A stretch of 14,253 nt of DNA from an uncultured Asticcacaulis sp. Its GTDB lineage: Bacteria; Pseudomonadota; Alphaproteobacteria; Caulobacterales; Caulobacteraceae. The notes below the pieces were generated by a model that searched no databases, had not been told where the DNA came from, and saw nothing but the letters and a program-made list of their open reading frames with translations. Shown here in pieces: positions 8,102 to 14,077 of this stretch. Each line of letters starts with the position of its first letter. Position 1 is the stretch's first letter. Made by a program: the position numbers and the translations under genes. Where the stretch lies: NCBI GenBank assembly GCA_946482045.1, contig CAMLPZ010000091.1, forward strand, positions 1-14,253. Direction: 5' to 3'.

Positions 8102-8887
8102 ATGTCGACTTACTCCGATACTGTACGCATTTCCCTGGCGACGCCGGACGATATCCGCGAACTCGCGGAACGAAATCTCCACCTTTGGGTCGGGGCGTCA
8201 TCGCCTCTGTGGGCGCCGTTCTGGACGGCGGCCAGCTTTGGCATTGGTTTGTGGTCGCTTGGGCAGGCCATGGCGCGGACGATGGGCGATACCATCTATG
8301 ACCGCGACGTATCGCTGGCGCTGAAATGGCCCGGTTTCGAAGCCCTGCCAAAACCCGTTGAACCGCAACTCCTTGCGGGCGATGTCGTTGAAAAGGCCGC
8401 CGATATCGTCGAGGATACCGTTGTGGCTACAATCGACGCAGCGGAAAAGACCGAAACCTTGGCTACCGAAGCTGCCGAGACGATAGCTGACACCAGCCTC
8501 AGCACCGCGCAAACGGAAAGTGCGCCTATTACGGAATTGGCTGAGGAAGCGCACGAGGTCGTGCAGGACACCATGATGGACACCATCGAGGCCGTGACGG
8601 AGACCGTCGCGCAAACTCAGGACGCTGCGGTGCAGGCTGTCGAAACTGCGGCGAGCAAGACCAGCGTCGCGACGTCGGCTACGGCAAAGGCTTCGGCCCA
8701 ACTGGCGAAAAAGGCAGCTGCGGCCACGCTCGACCTGCTAGGGCAACCGGCCGTGTCCGCCGGCGAGACGCGTCCGCTCATTGACCCCGTAACGGAAAAG
8801 CCGGTTATCCCGGCTGTGATCGAGGCCACCGCGGAACCGAAGCTGCCGATGCCCAAGCCGGCGAAACGCCGCCCGCGTAAGGGTTAG
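8102..8887 (+). CDS. Ala/Thr/Glu-rich helical protein with basic tail, possibly phasin-like
   Basis: I do not recognise this 261-residue protein securely. Residues 27-56 form a tryptophan-rich hydrophobic stretch (WVGASSPLWAPFWTAASFG and on), possibly membrane- or granule-associating. Residues 92-212 are low-complexity amphipathic helix rich in Ala, Thr, Glu and Val, with an imperfect internal repeat: EKAADIVEDTVVATIDA at 97-113 against EEAHEVVQDTMMDTIEA at 148-164. A Pro-rich linker then leads to a basic PKPAKRRPRKG end resembling the histone-like tails of PhaF-type phasins. Hence a polyhydroxyalkanoate granule protein is possible, but a generic coiled-coil membrane or nucleoid-associated protein fits equally. 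Start and reading frame are well supported by GAGG six bases upstream and a good promoter. Its TAG stop overlaps the stop of the convergent gene. Confidence 0.8.
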   Translation: MSTYSDTVRISLATPDDIRELAERNLHLWVGASSPLWAPFWTAASFGIGLWSLGQAMARTMGDTIYDRDVSLALKWPGFEALPKPVEPQLLAGDVVEKAADIVEDTVVATIDAAEKTETLATEAAETIADTSLSTAQTESAPITELAEEAHEVVQDTMMDTIEAVTETVAQTQDAAVQAVETAASKTSVATSATAKASAQLAKKAAAATLDLLGQPAVSAGETRPLIDPVTEKPVIPAVIEATAEPKLPMPKPAKRRPRKG

Positions 8888-9834
8888 GGCTTTATTTTCT
8901 TTGCCGGTCTGATTTCGACATAGACTGGGCTGTGGTCCGAGCCTGTGCTGGGGCCGACCTGGCGATTGGACAGGTGCAGATCGCGGCTGACCAGCACGTT
9001 GTCGATCGTCACTCGTCCGATGGCGGGCAGTACCGAATACCAGGTCCCTGGCAGGCCGTAGGCGATGGACATGTCACGGCGTTTGGCGAAATCGCGCAAA
9101 TGCGCGGCATAGGGCGAAGAGTTGAAGTCACCGACCAGCACCATCTTCTCGCGTGGCAGATATTTCAGCCCCTCATAAAGATGTTCAAACTGATAGGGCT
9201 GCTTGCCTTCGGCTGTATAAGGCCACGGCCGCGTCAGATGGGCCGCCACGAGGGTGATCGGCCCTTTGGGCGTGCGCACCGTCATGCTGTAGGCGATAAA
9301 GCCCCGGACGCGGGCCGTCGGCGTTGTCACGGGATATCGCGAGGCGATAATCATGTCGTTGGAGCGGGTGACGTATGGGTAGGAGTCCTTCAGGATGTCC
9401 GCCATAGCTTTGCGCTGCTTGTAGGTGACCTCGACCAGGACGACGATATCCGGGTTCTTTTCGGCGATCCACGGCAGGATCTTCTGCGGCACCGGGTTCT
9501 GGACGAACATATTGCTCCACACCAGGGTGAGGGGAGTGGCGTCTTCATCGACCGGCGCCTGGTTAGGTACGGTCTGCGGCAGGATCGACACGAGCATCAG
9601 AGCGACGCCCAGCGCGCTGAACGCCGCGACCCGATAACGGCGCAGGAGCAGGATGGCGATTGTCAGCAGGACCGAAGCTGTCAGGAGTGGCTGGGTGAAA
9701 ATATCGATAAGATACAATAGCCCGTCGATCGGATTGAGCAGGCAGATGACGCCGGTGGCGACGATGGGCAGCGCGATGACGACGCATACCGCGGAAATGA
9801 ACTTGCTAATGCGCACGACCCCAGCCTCAACCAT
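8884..9834 (-). CDS. Membrane-anchored endonuclease/exonuclease/phosphatase-family protein
   Basis: This 316-residue protein has three N-terminal hydrophobic segments (about 12-32, 36-62, 68-87) and then an EEP hydrolase domain that would face the periplasm. The metal and catalytic residues of the superfamily are present: N108 (WSNMF), E135 (VLVEV), H199 (AAHLTRP), D236 and N238 (VGDFNSSP), D278-N279 (TIDNVLVS), and D300-H301 (GSDHSPV). The superfamily includes DNases, sphingomyelinase-like and inositol phosphatases; relatives with this architecture are usually uncharacterised, so the substrate is open. I place the start at ATG 9834. The frame extends to a TTG at 9906, but that TTG coincides with the -35 box of a good promoter on the same strand and neither start has a clear ribosome site. 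It is divergent from the DUF4112-like gene and convergent with the phasin-like gene. Confidence 0.9.
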   Translation of the reverse strand: MVEAGVVRISKFISAVCVVIALPIVATGVICLLNPIDGLLYLIDIFTQPLLTASVLLTIAILLLRRYRVAAFSALGVALMLVSILPQTVPNQAPVDEDATPLTLVWSNMFVQNPVPQKILPWIAEKNPDIVVLVEVTYKQRKAMADILKDSYPYVTRSNDMIIASRYPVTTPTARVRGFIAYSMTVRTPKGPITLVAAHLTRPWPYTAEGKQPYQFEHLYEGLKYLPREKMVLVGDFNSSPYAAHLRDFAKRRDMSIAYGLPGTWYSVLPAIGRVTIDNVLVSRDLHLSNRQVGPSTGSDHSPVYVEIRPAKKIKP

Positions 9835-9840
9835 GTTGAC

Positions 9841-9861
9841 AAGGCCGCGCTTCGCGGCCTT
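9841..9861. repeat. Perfect 9-base inverted repeat in the leader of the EEP-family gene
   Basis: AAGGCCGCG-CTT-CGCGGCCTT is a perfect 9-base stem with a 3-base loop. With the start at 9834 it lies in the 5' leader, six bases before the start codon, where it would form a very stable hairpin. No T-run follows on either strand, so it is not a normal terminator. It could hinder ribosome entry or be a small dispersed repeat. Confidence 0.8.
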
Positions 9862-9877
9862 ACTCGCTCTATCATTA

Positions 9878-9906
9878 AGGATAAAATCTCTGACGCGGGG
9901 GGACAA
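9878..9906 (-). promoter_or_regulatory. Candidate promoter of the EEP-family gene
   Basis: Reading the minus strand, TTGTCC (9906-9901) and TATCCT (9883-9878) are 17 bases apart. The start site would be near 9871, giving a leader of about 37 bases that contains the 9841-9861 hairpin. This promoter is the main argument for the ATG at 9834 over the TTG at 9906. Confidence 0.45.
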
Positions 9907-9911
9907 GGCCG

Positions 9912-10421
9912 ATGTTTGCCAGGACGCACGGAGACCTTCATAAAATTCGCGATTCGATCGAGGCGGTGAAAAGGCTGTCCGACCGGATCATCGGCATCGG
10001 TCCGTTCAACATCATCGGTATTGACGGTATCCTTGCGCTTTTGCCCATACCGGCTGTGAGCACGGCCTATTCAGTCCTTGCCGGCGGATTCCTGCTGATC
10101 CAGGGCATGCGTGCCAAGGTTTCGCCGCTCACCCTGATCATCTGCCTTGTCATCCTGCTGATCGACAGTGGCATCACGACGGTCGAGGAATTGACCCAGC
10201 TTATCCCGCTCGCCGGCCCGTTCCTGGCGCTCTTGCCGGGTGCGGTCGACTTGCTGTTCCAGGGGCATCTGTATGCCGCGCACCTGATCCAGAAAGATAT
10301 GGACAAAACACATTACGTCGCGGGCAGCGAATCCGCCGCCCGCCAGTCGGGCGAGCACCGGGGCCATCTCGAAGACATGCGCGCCACCAAGGGCAAGAAG
10401 CGTCTCGTTTATTTAGGCTAA
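9912..10421 (+). CDS. DUF4112-like small membrane protein
   Basis: A 169-residue protein with hydrophobic stretches at about 35-63 and 72-88 and a third at 96-117, and a hydrophilic C-terminus ending KGKKRLVYLG. The layout, with LSDRIIG, then GIDGILALLP (36-45), then IPLAGPFLALLPGAVDLLF (98-116) and AHLIQKDM, matches DUF4112 proteins, whose function is unknown. In the usual family each hydrophobic half carries a P-G-x-G-D motif; here these read PIPAVS and PLAGP, so the conserved Asp residues are missing. It is therefore a divergent member. ATG 9912 lies eight bases after GGGGGGA, a strong ribosome site. It is divergent from the EEP-family gene, and its 3' end is followed by a GC-rich hairpin shared with the leftward tRNA gene. 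Confidence 0.85.
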   Translation: MFARTHGDLHKIRDSIEAVKRLSDRIIGIGPFNIIGIDGILALLPIPAVSTAYSVLAGGFLLIQGMRAKVSPLTLIICLVILLIDSGITTVEELTQLIPLAGPFLALLPGAVDLLFQGHLYAAHLIQKDMDKTHYVAGSESAARQSGEHRGHLEDMRATKGKKRLVYLG

Positions 10422-10433
10422 TTCATCTGGCTG

Positions 10434-10473
10434 AAAACAGGTCGGGCCCCGCATCGTTTCCGACGGGGGCCCG
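10434..10473 (-). terminator. Rho-independent terminator behind tRNA-Thr
   Basis: CGGGCCCC (10443-10450) and GGGGCCCG (10466-10473) form a perfect 8-base stem, extended inside the loop by TCG/CGA around TTTC. On the minus strand it begins two bases after the tRNA 3' end and is followed by ACCTG and a short TTTT (10437-10434). It could also stop readthrough from the DUF4112-like gene on the other strand, although there is no U-run that way. Confidence 0.55.
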
Positions 10474-10474
10474 G

Positions 10475-10549
<75 letters not shown>

Positions 10550-10579
10550 GCGGTTCGCGTAAGCGGTCCGAGGCGTGCG

Positions 10580-10607
10580 GCTATAGCCAAACTTTTCTGA
10601 AAGACAA
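10580..10607 (-). promoter_or_regulatory. Promoter of the tRNA-Thr gene
   Basis: On the minus strand TTGTCT (10607-10602) and TATAGC (10585-10580) are 16 bases apart. Transcription would start near 10573, about 24 bases before the mature tRNA 5' end, which fits a short precursor cleaved by RNase P. No other gene lies between. Confidence 0.55.
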
Positions 10608-10625
10608 AGAGAAAAATCGCGCAGC

Positions 10626-10654
10626 TTGCATTTATCCGCCGCTTTTTTTATCCG
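10626..10654 (+). promoter_or_regulatory. Candidate leaderless promoter of the 73-residue protein gene
   Basis: TTGCAT (10626-10631) and TATCCG (10649-10654) are 17 bases apart, and the -10 ends only seven bases before the ATG at 10662. Transcription would therefore begin at or next to the start codon. The absence of any Shine-Dalgarno sequence in front of this ATG agrees with a leaderless message. Confidence 0.4.
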
Positions 10655-10661
10655 TCCCTGC

Positions 10662-10883
10662 ATGAGCGATCCGGAACAGCCAAGAGAGACCCGTCCAGAG
10701 AAGGCCACAGCCAGGGGCAATCGTTCTGCCCGCGCGGCCGCGCTGGAGAAGGCGCTGCGTGAGAACCTGCGTCGTCGTAAGGCCGCGGCAGCGGAGCCGG
10801 CCTCAAAGAGCGAAGCGCCAGGGCAAAATCAAAGTCAAACTCTTCACGAGAAAGCGAAAGAAAACCCTGAAGAGGGCGCATAA
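10662..10883 (+). CDS. Small basic hypothetical protein upstream of murA
   Basis: A 73-residue hydrophilic protein without signal peptide or membrane segment. The centre, ARAAALEKALRENLRRRKAAAAEP (about residues 23-46, split here by description only), is a charged helix whose LRENLRRRK core I remember from short hypothetical proteins in other alphaproteobacteria, often near murA; this is recall, not a search. The N- and C-termini are Glu/Pro/Gln-rich and probably disordered. Function is unknown. An upstream in-frame TTG (10626) coincides with the proposed -35 box, so ATG 10662 is preferred. There is no ribosome site, which fits leaderless translation. It lies 75 bases before murA in the same direction. 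Confidence 0.72.
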   Translation: MSDPEQPRETRPEKATARGNRSARAAALEKALRENLRRRKAAAAEPASKSEAPGQNQSQTLHEKAKENPEEGA

Positions 10884-10958
10884 AGGCTGTTGCGCGCGCA
10901 ATCAGGTCATGTAGAACCGCTTCTCCGCATGTGGCGGATTCTGATTACGGACGCATAA

Positions 10959-12251
10959 ATGGATCGCATTGCCATCGAGGGCGGCAGCCCTCTGTTCGGG
11001 GATATTCCTGTCTCGGGCGCGAAAAACTCGGCCATCAAGCTGATGGCGGCTTCGCTCCTGACCTCCGAACCGGTGCGCCTGACCAATATGCCGCGCCTGG
11101 CCGACACCCGGTTGCTCAGCCGTCTTCTGCAGCGTTTTGGTTGTGCTATCCGCGAGACCGACGAAGCCGGCCAGGTCATGCATCTGCATACGCCGGAAAT
11201 CACCTCATCCTTTGCGCCTTACGACCTGGTCCGCCAGATGCGGGCCTCGTTCAACGTGCTGGGGCCGCTTCTGGCGCGGACGGGTCATGCCAAGGTGTCG
11301 CTGCCCGGCGGCTGCACCATCGGCGCGCGCCCGGTCGACCTGCACCTGAAGGCGCTCGAAGCCTTGGGCGCGCACATCGACATGCACGAGGGCTATGTCT
11401 TTGCCCAGGCGCCGCGCGGCCTTAAGGGCGCTGTGATTGATTTTCCGTTCGTCAGCGTCGGCGCTACCGAGCACGCCCTTATGGCGGCAGTGCTGGCCCA
11501 CGGCACGACCGTGCTGAATAACGCAGCCTGCGAGCCTGAAATCGTCGACCTGGCCGAATGCCTGAACAGCATGGGCGCCAAGGTCTCGGGCGCCGGCACC
11601 AAGACGATCACCGTCGAGGGCGTCACCAGCCTGCACGGTACCGACTGGGCCGTCATCTGCGACCGCATCGAAGCCGGCACCTATGCGGTGGCCGCGGCCA
11701 TGGCAGGCGGTGAGGTCCGCCTGACCAATGTGCGTCCGGAACTCATAGCTATCCTGCTCGACAAGCTGGTCGAAGCCGGCTGTGTGGTGACGCACGGCGA
11801 ATTGTCGGTAACGATCAAACGCAATGGCACCCGGCTCAAGCCCGTCGATCTGACGACCGACGTCTATCCGGGCTTCGCGACCGACCTGCAGGCGCAGTTC
11901 ATGGCGCTGATGACCCTTGCCGATGGCGAGAGCGTCATTCGCGAGACCATCTTCGAGAACCGCTTCATGCATGTGCCGGAACTGGGCCGGCTGGGTGCGG
12001 ACATCTCGGTCAGCGGCGGCGAAGCGCGGGTGCGCGGCGTTGCCGAGTTGCGTGGCGCGCAGGTGATGGCGACCGACCTGCGCGCCTCGGCCTGCCTGGT
12101 CATCGCCGGCCTGGCGGCCAAGGGCGAGACCATCGTCAACCGCGTCTATCACCTCGATCGCGGCTTCGAGAACCTCGAGGGCAAGCTGTCGGCCTGTGGC
12201 GCGAAGATCAAGCGTCTGAAGGGCGACGCGCCCATGGACGAAGAGGAATAA
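10959..12251 (+). CDS. murA: UDP-N-acetylglucosamine 1-carboxyvinyltransferase MurA
   Basis: MurA adds enolpyruvate from PEP to UDP-GlcNAc, the first committed step of peptidoglycan precursor synthesis in the cytoplasm. The 430-residue sequence is full length. K22-N23 ([10 protein letters not shown]), the catalytic C119 in the flexible loop [16 protein letters not shown]309 in FATDLQ and R401 in HLDRGFE correspond to E. coli K22, C115, D305 and R397. With Cys rather than Asp in the loop, the enzyme should be fosfomycin-sensitive at the target level. The C-terminus has a short acidic MDEEE extension. ATG 10959 has only a weak ACGGA ribosome site. A weak TTGCGC/TAGAAC pair (10890-10895 and 10912-10917) could be its own promoter. 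The DUF2948 gene follows after one base. Confidence 0.98.
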   Translation: MDRIAIEGGSPLFGDIPVSGAKNSAIKLMAASLLTSEPVRLTNMPRLADTRLLSRLLQRFGCAIRETDEAGQVMHLHTPEITSSFAPYDLVRQMRASFNVLGPLLARTGHAKVSLPGGCTIGARPVDLHLKALEALGAHIDMHEGYVFAQAPRGLKGAVIDFPFVSVGATEHALMAAVLAHGTTVLNNAACEPEIVDLAECLNSMGAKVSGAGTKTITVEGVTSLHGTDWAVICDRIEAGTYAVAAAMAGGEVRLTNVRPELIAILLDKLVEAGCVVTHGELSVTIKRNGTRLKPVDLTTDVYPGFATDLQAQFMALMTLADGESVIRETIFENRFMHVPELGRLGADISVSGGEARVRGVAELRGAQVMATDLRASACLVIAGLAAKGETIVNRVYHLDRGFENLEGKLSACGAKIKRLKGDAPMDEEE

Positions 12252-12252
12252 C

Positions 12253-12705
12253 GTGTTCGGGTTCGGCAAACCTCCGGCGAAGCCGCTGCGGCTGATCGCG
12301 AACGAAGCCGACGACCTGCCGCCGCTGGCCGCGCTGGTCCAAGATGCGGCGCTGAAGGCCGGTGACTTGTCCTATGTGCCGGGCGAGCGCCACTTCACCA
12401 TGCGCATGAATCGCTTCTGCCACGAAGTGGCGGGAACGACACCGTTGCGCGCACCGTCCGTCCTACGCATCAACTGTGTCCAGAAGGTCCAGGTACGTGG
12501 GATCGATCCTGCGCGTCGCGATCAGCCGTTGAGCCTGCTCAGCATTGCGGTCGAGCCGCTGGAGGCGCCGGCTGGCGTCCTGACGCTGCATTTCGCCGGC
12601 GGTGGACGCGACGTCCGACTCGAGGTCGAATGTATCGACGTACTGCTGCTGGACCTTGCCGCACCCCGCCGCGCCAAGTCCCGTCCCAATCACCCCGTGG
12701 AATAA
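12253..12705 (+). CDS. DUF2948-family protein
   Basis: A 150-residue cytoplasmic protein of unknown function in a family I know from alphaproteobacteria, usually encoded just behind murA. Family features visible are LRLIANEADDLPPLAALVQDA near the N-terminus (12-32), LSYVPGERHFTMRMNRF (39-55), VLRINCVQKVQVRGID (70-85) and PAGVLTLHFAGGGRDVRLEVECID (106-129). It starts with GTG at 12253, one base after the murA stop; the AGAGGA inside the murA tail serves as ribosome site, so translation is probably coupled. It is followed after three bases by the UPF0262 gene. There are no catalytic motifs or membrane segments. Family assignment is from memory but the match is strong. Confidence 0.9.
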   Translation: MFGFGKPPAKPLRLIANEADDLPPLAALVQDAALKAGDLSYVPGERHFTMRMNRFCHEVAGTTPLRAPSVLRINCVQKVQVRGIDPARRDQPLSLLSIAVEPLEAPAGVLTLHFAGGGRDVRLEVECIDVLLLDLAAPRRAKSRPNHPVE

Positions 12706-12708
12706 CAC

Positions 12709-13173
12709 ATGCGCATTGCGAAAATCGAGATCGACGACGCTTCCTTAAGCGCGCCTTCGGACCAGATCGAGCATGAGCGCAAGATCGCCATGTTCGATCT
12801 GATCGAAAAGAACAGCTTCACGCCCGAAGGCGCGGCCGAAGCTGGCTCGGACGGGCCGTTCGACCTGCGCCTGGCCTATGAGGACAACCGGCTGATCTTC
12901 GACATCACCGGCCCGAACTATGCGCGTAAGATCATGCTGTCGTTGGCGCCTTTGAAGACCACCTTACGCGACTACAAGATGATCTGCGAAAGCTATTACG
13001 AGGCGCTCAAGAACGCCACGCCCGGCCAGATCGAGTCGATCGACATGGGGCGACGCGGTGTCCACAATGAGGGCGCCGAGCTATTGACGGAGCGTCTTTC
13101 AGGTAAGGTGACGATCGATCACGAGACCTCGCGGCGCCTGTTCACCCTGATCAACGCCCTGATCCGGAACTAA
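12709..13173 (+). CDS. UPF0262-family protein
   Basis: A 154-residue cytoplasmic protein of the UPF0262 family, conserved in alphaproteobacteria and without known function. Typical features are the N-terminal RIAKIEIDDASL, EHERKIAMFDLIEKNSF (22-38), the central LRLAYEDNRLIFDI (53-66), LAPLKTTLRDYKMICESYYEALKNATP (79-105), and IESIDMGRRGVHNEGAELL (107-125). The length is normal. The ATG lies three bases after the stop of the DUF2948 gene, so it belongs to the murA transcription unit. Downstream there is a palindromic intergenic repeat and then a macro-domain gene, where I would have expected a low-molecular-weight phosphotyrosine phosphatase gene from other alphaproteobacteria. Confidence 0.92.
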   Translation: MRIAKIEIDDASLSAPSDQIEHERKIAMFDLIEKNSFTPEGAAEAGSDGPFDLRLAYEDNRLIFDITGPNYARKIMLSLAPLKTTLRDYKMICESYYEALKNATPGQIESIDMGRRGVHNEGAELLTERLSGKVTIDHETSRRLFTLINALIRN

Positions 13174-13217
13174 GCGATATGCCGAAAAGTGTGCAGCGGT
13201 TTTCAGCTAAATATCGC
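13174..13217. repeat. Intergenic palindromic repeat (alphaproteobacterial type)
   Basis: Outer arms GCGATAT (13174-13180) and ATATCGC (13211-13217) enclose inner arms GAAAA (13184-13188) and TTTTC (13200-13204) around GTGTGCAGCGG. The core CCGAAAAGTGTGCAGCGGTT is one I remember as a frequent dispersed intergenic palindrome in Rhizobiales and Caulobacterales, usually with outer arms like ATGAT/ATCAT and followed by a CGACAAA-type tail, which is also present here (CGCGACAAAGC). It fills the gap between the UPF0262 and macro-domain genes and as RNA would form a two-part hairpin. Recall, not a database result. Confidence 0.6.
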
Positions 13218-13238
13218 GACAAAGCAAAAAACTAACCC

Positions 13239-13760
13239 ATGACCATGCGCGTCCACACCGGCGATATTACGCAGCTGGATGTCGACGTGGTCGTCAATGC
13301 CGCCAATTCATCGTTGCTGGGCGGGGGCGGCGTCGATGGAGCGATCCACCGCGCCGCCGGACCCGAACTGCTCGAAGCGTGCATTAAGCTCAATGGCTGT
13401 CGGACCGGTCAGGCCAAGATGACGCCGGGCTTCCGGCTCAAGGCACGGCACGTCATCCACACGGTCGGCCCGGTGTGGTATGGCGGCGGGCAGGGCGAGG
13501 ATGGTCTGCTGGCGGATTGTTATCGCAACGCGCTGCATATCGCGATCGCCGAAGGGCTGCGGACGATTGCCTTTCCGGCCATTTCGACCGGCGTCTACCG
13601 TTTTCCTCCTGACCGCGCCGCCCGCATCGCTGTTACGACGGTCCGCGACGTCCTGGCGGAGAATGGCGACTGCGACGTCATCTTCTGCTGCTTCAGCGCC
13701 GACAGCGCCCGCCTGCACGACGCGGCAATTGCGGCGGCCGGATTATTCGGAAGCGGATGA
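13239..13760 (+). CDS. Macro-domain protein, probable O-acetyl-ADP-ribose deacetylase
   Basis: A 173-residue single macro domain of the MacroD/YmdB type, which hydrolyses O-acetyl-ADP-ribose and can remove mono-ADP-ribose from acidic residues. Motifs are [18 protein letters not shown] (8-25) with N20 and N23, the catalytic loop [10 protein letters not shown] (28-37) with D33, HTVGPVW (74-80), and the phosphate-binding [10 protein letters not shown] (114-123). All residues expected for activity are present. The start is ATG 13239 or the in-frame ATG 13245; neither has a clear ribosome site. It sits behind the murA-DUF2948-UPF0262 run, separated by the palindromic repeat, and could be the last gene of that unit or transcribed alone. 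No ADP-ribosyltransferase or sirtuin gene is visible nearby. Confidence 0.94.
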   Translation: MTMRVHTGDITQLDVDVVVNAANSSLLGGGGVDGAIHRAAGPELLEACIKLNGCRTGQAKMTPGFRLKARHVIHTVGPVWYGGGQGEDGLLADCYRNALHIAIAEGLRTIAFPAISTGVYRFPPDRAARIAVTTVRDVLAENGDCDVIFCCFSADSARLHDAAIAAAGLFGSG

Positions 13761-13931
13761 ACGGCCGGAGAAAGCCGATACGGCAAAATTTTCCTATCAT
13801 TATGATTTTCTTGCAGATTTGTAATCTGACACTATTCATTTGGGGTTCATCATCGCGGCTATTCCGCGACCGGATTAGGGCGATATCGCCCCCGTCGCCA
13901 CACAGATGGCGGCAGTGTGACCCTATCGCCT

Positions 13932-13947
13932 TATTTGCCGGCAAATA
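13932..13947. promoter_or_regulatory. Perfect 16-base palindrome, operator-like
   Basis: TATTTGCCGGCAAATA is identical to its reverse complement. Its length and half-site (TATTTGCC) fit a dimeric DNA-binding protein, but I cannot name one. It lies 130 bases ahead of the outer-membrane protein gene and is the only perfect palindrome of this length I noticed. Confidence 0.4.
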
Positions 13948-14025
13948 CCCTAAAACGACCCCTAAACGGTCCCACGATGGCCGGATGCAATGCCCATATT
14001 TCCCTTAGGCGACAATGAGCGCCTT

Positions 14026-14048
14026 CCAGGCACTTCCCGAGTGTCTGG
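14026..14048 (+). promoter_or_regulatory. Leader hairpin ahead of the outer-membrane protein gene
   Basis: CCAGGCACT (14026-14034) and AGTGTCTGG (14040-14048) pair over nine bases with one G-U pair, around a TCCCG loop. The hairpin ends 18 bases before the ribosome site GGAG (14067-14070). Such a 5' hairpin could stabilise an abundant envelope-protein mRNA or be a target for control; no T-run follows, so it is not a terminator. Confidence 0.45.
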
Positions 14049-14077
14049 ACGCAAAAGACTATATATGGAGCACTAAG

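Larger units (their letters stand above)
13761..14077. other. 317-base intergenic region with several palindromes, leader of the outer-membrane protein gene
   Basis: No convincing gene lies here; an 83-codon frame (13757-14008) is judged spurious. An A/T-rich part (about 13785-13850) carries ATCAT-T-ATGAT (13796-13806) and a weak TTGCAG/TATTCA pair (13811-13816, 13833-13838). Next come the 14-base palindrome GGGCGATATCGCCC (13878-13891), a possible distal partner TATCGCC (13924-13930), CACAC/GTGTG (13899-13903, 13915-13919), the 16-base palindrome TATTTGCCGGCAAATA (13932-13947), two similar CCTAAA-containing units 12 bases apart (13947-13957, 13959-13969), and a hairpin at 14026-14048. No Rho-independent terminator for the macro-domain gene is clear; GCCG-ATA-CGGC followed by AAAATTTT (13774-13791) is weak. 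Confidence 0.7.

Noticed and set aside
10890..10901. TTGCGCGCGCAA palindrome upstream of murA as an operator
   Set aside because: Short GC-alternating palindromes are expected by chance in this composition, and no second copy or known site supports it.
11205..12269. 354-codon minus-strand frame antisense to murA
   Set aside because: It is a mirror of GC-biased codons; murA on the plus strand is unambiguous and complete.
13796..13806. ATCAT-T-ATGAT as a possible Fur-type iron box
   Set aside because: Only the central part matches; the flanking half-sites expected for a Fur box are missing and the position relative to a promoter is unclear.
13757..14008. 83-codon frame starting in an ATGA overlap with the macro-domain gene, with one hydrophobic stretch
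   Set aside because: Its composition and codon use are unlike the neighbours, it runs through the palindromes of the intergenic region, and it shows no recognisable family. The ATGA overlap may be chance.
14060..14065. TATATA as -10 box of the outer-membrane protein gene
   Set aside because: Transcription would start after the GGAG ribosome site, which would then not be in the mRNA, and there is no matching -35.
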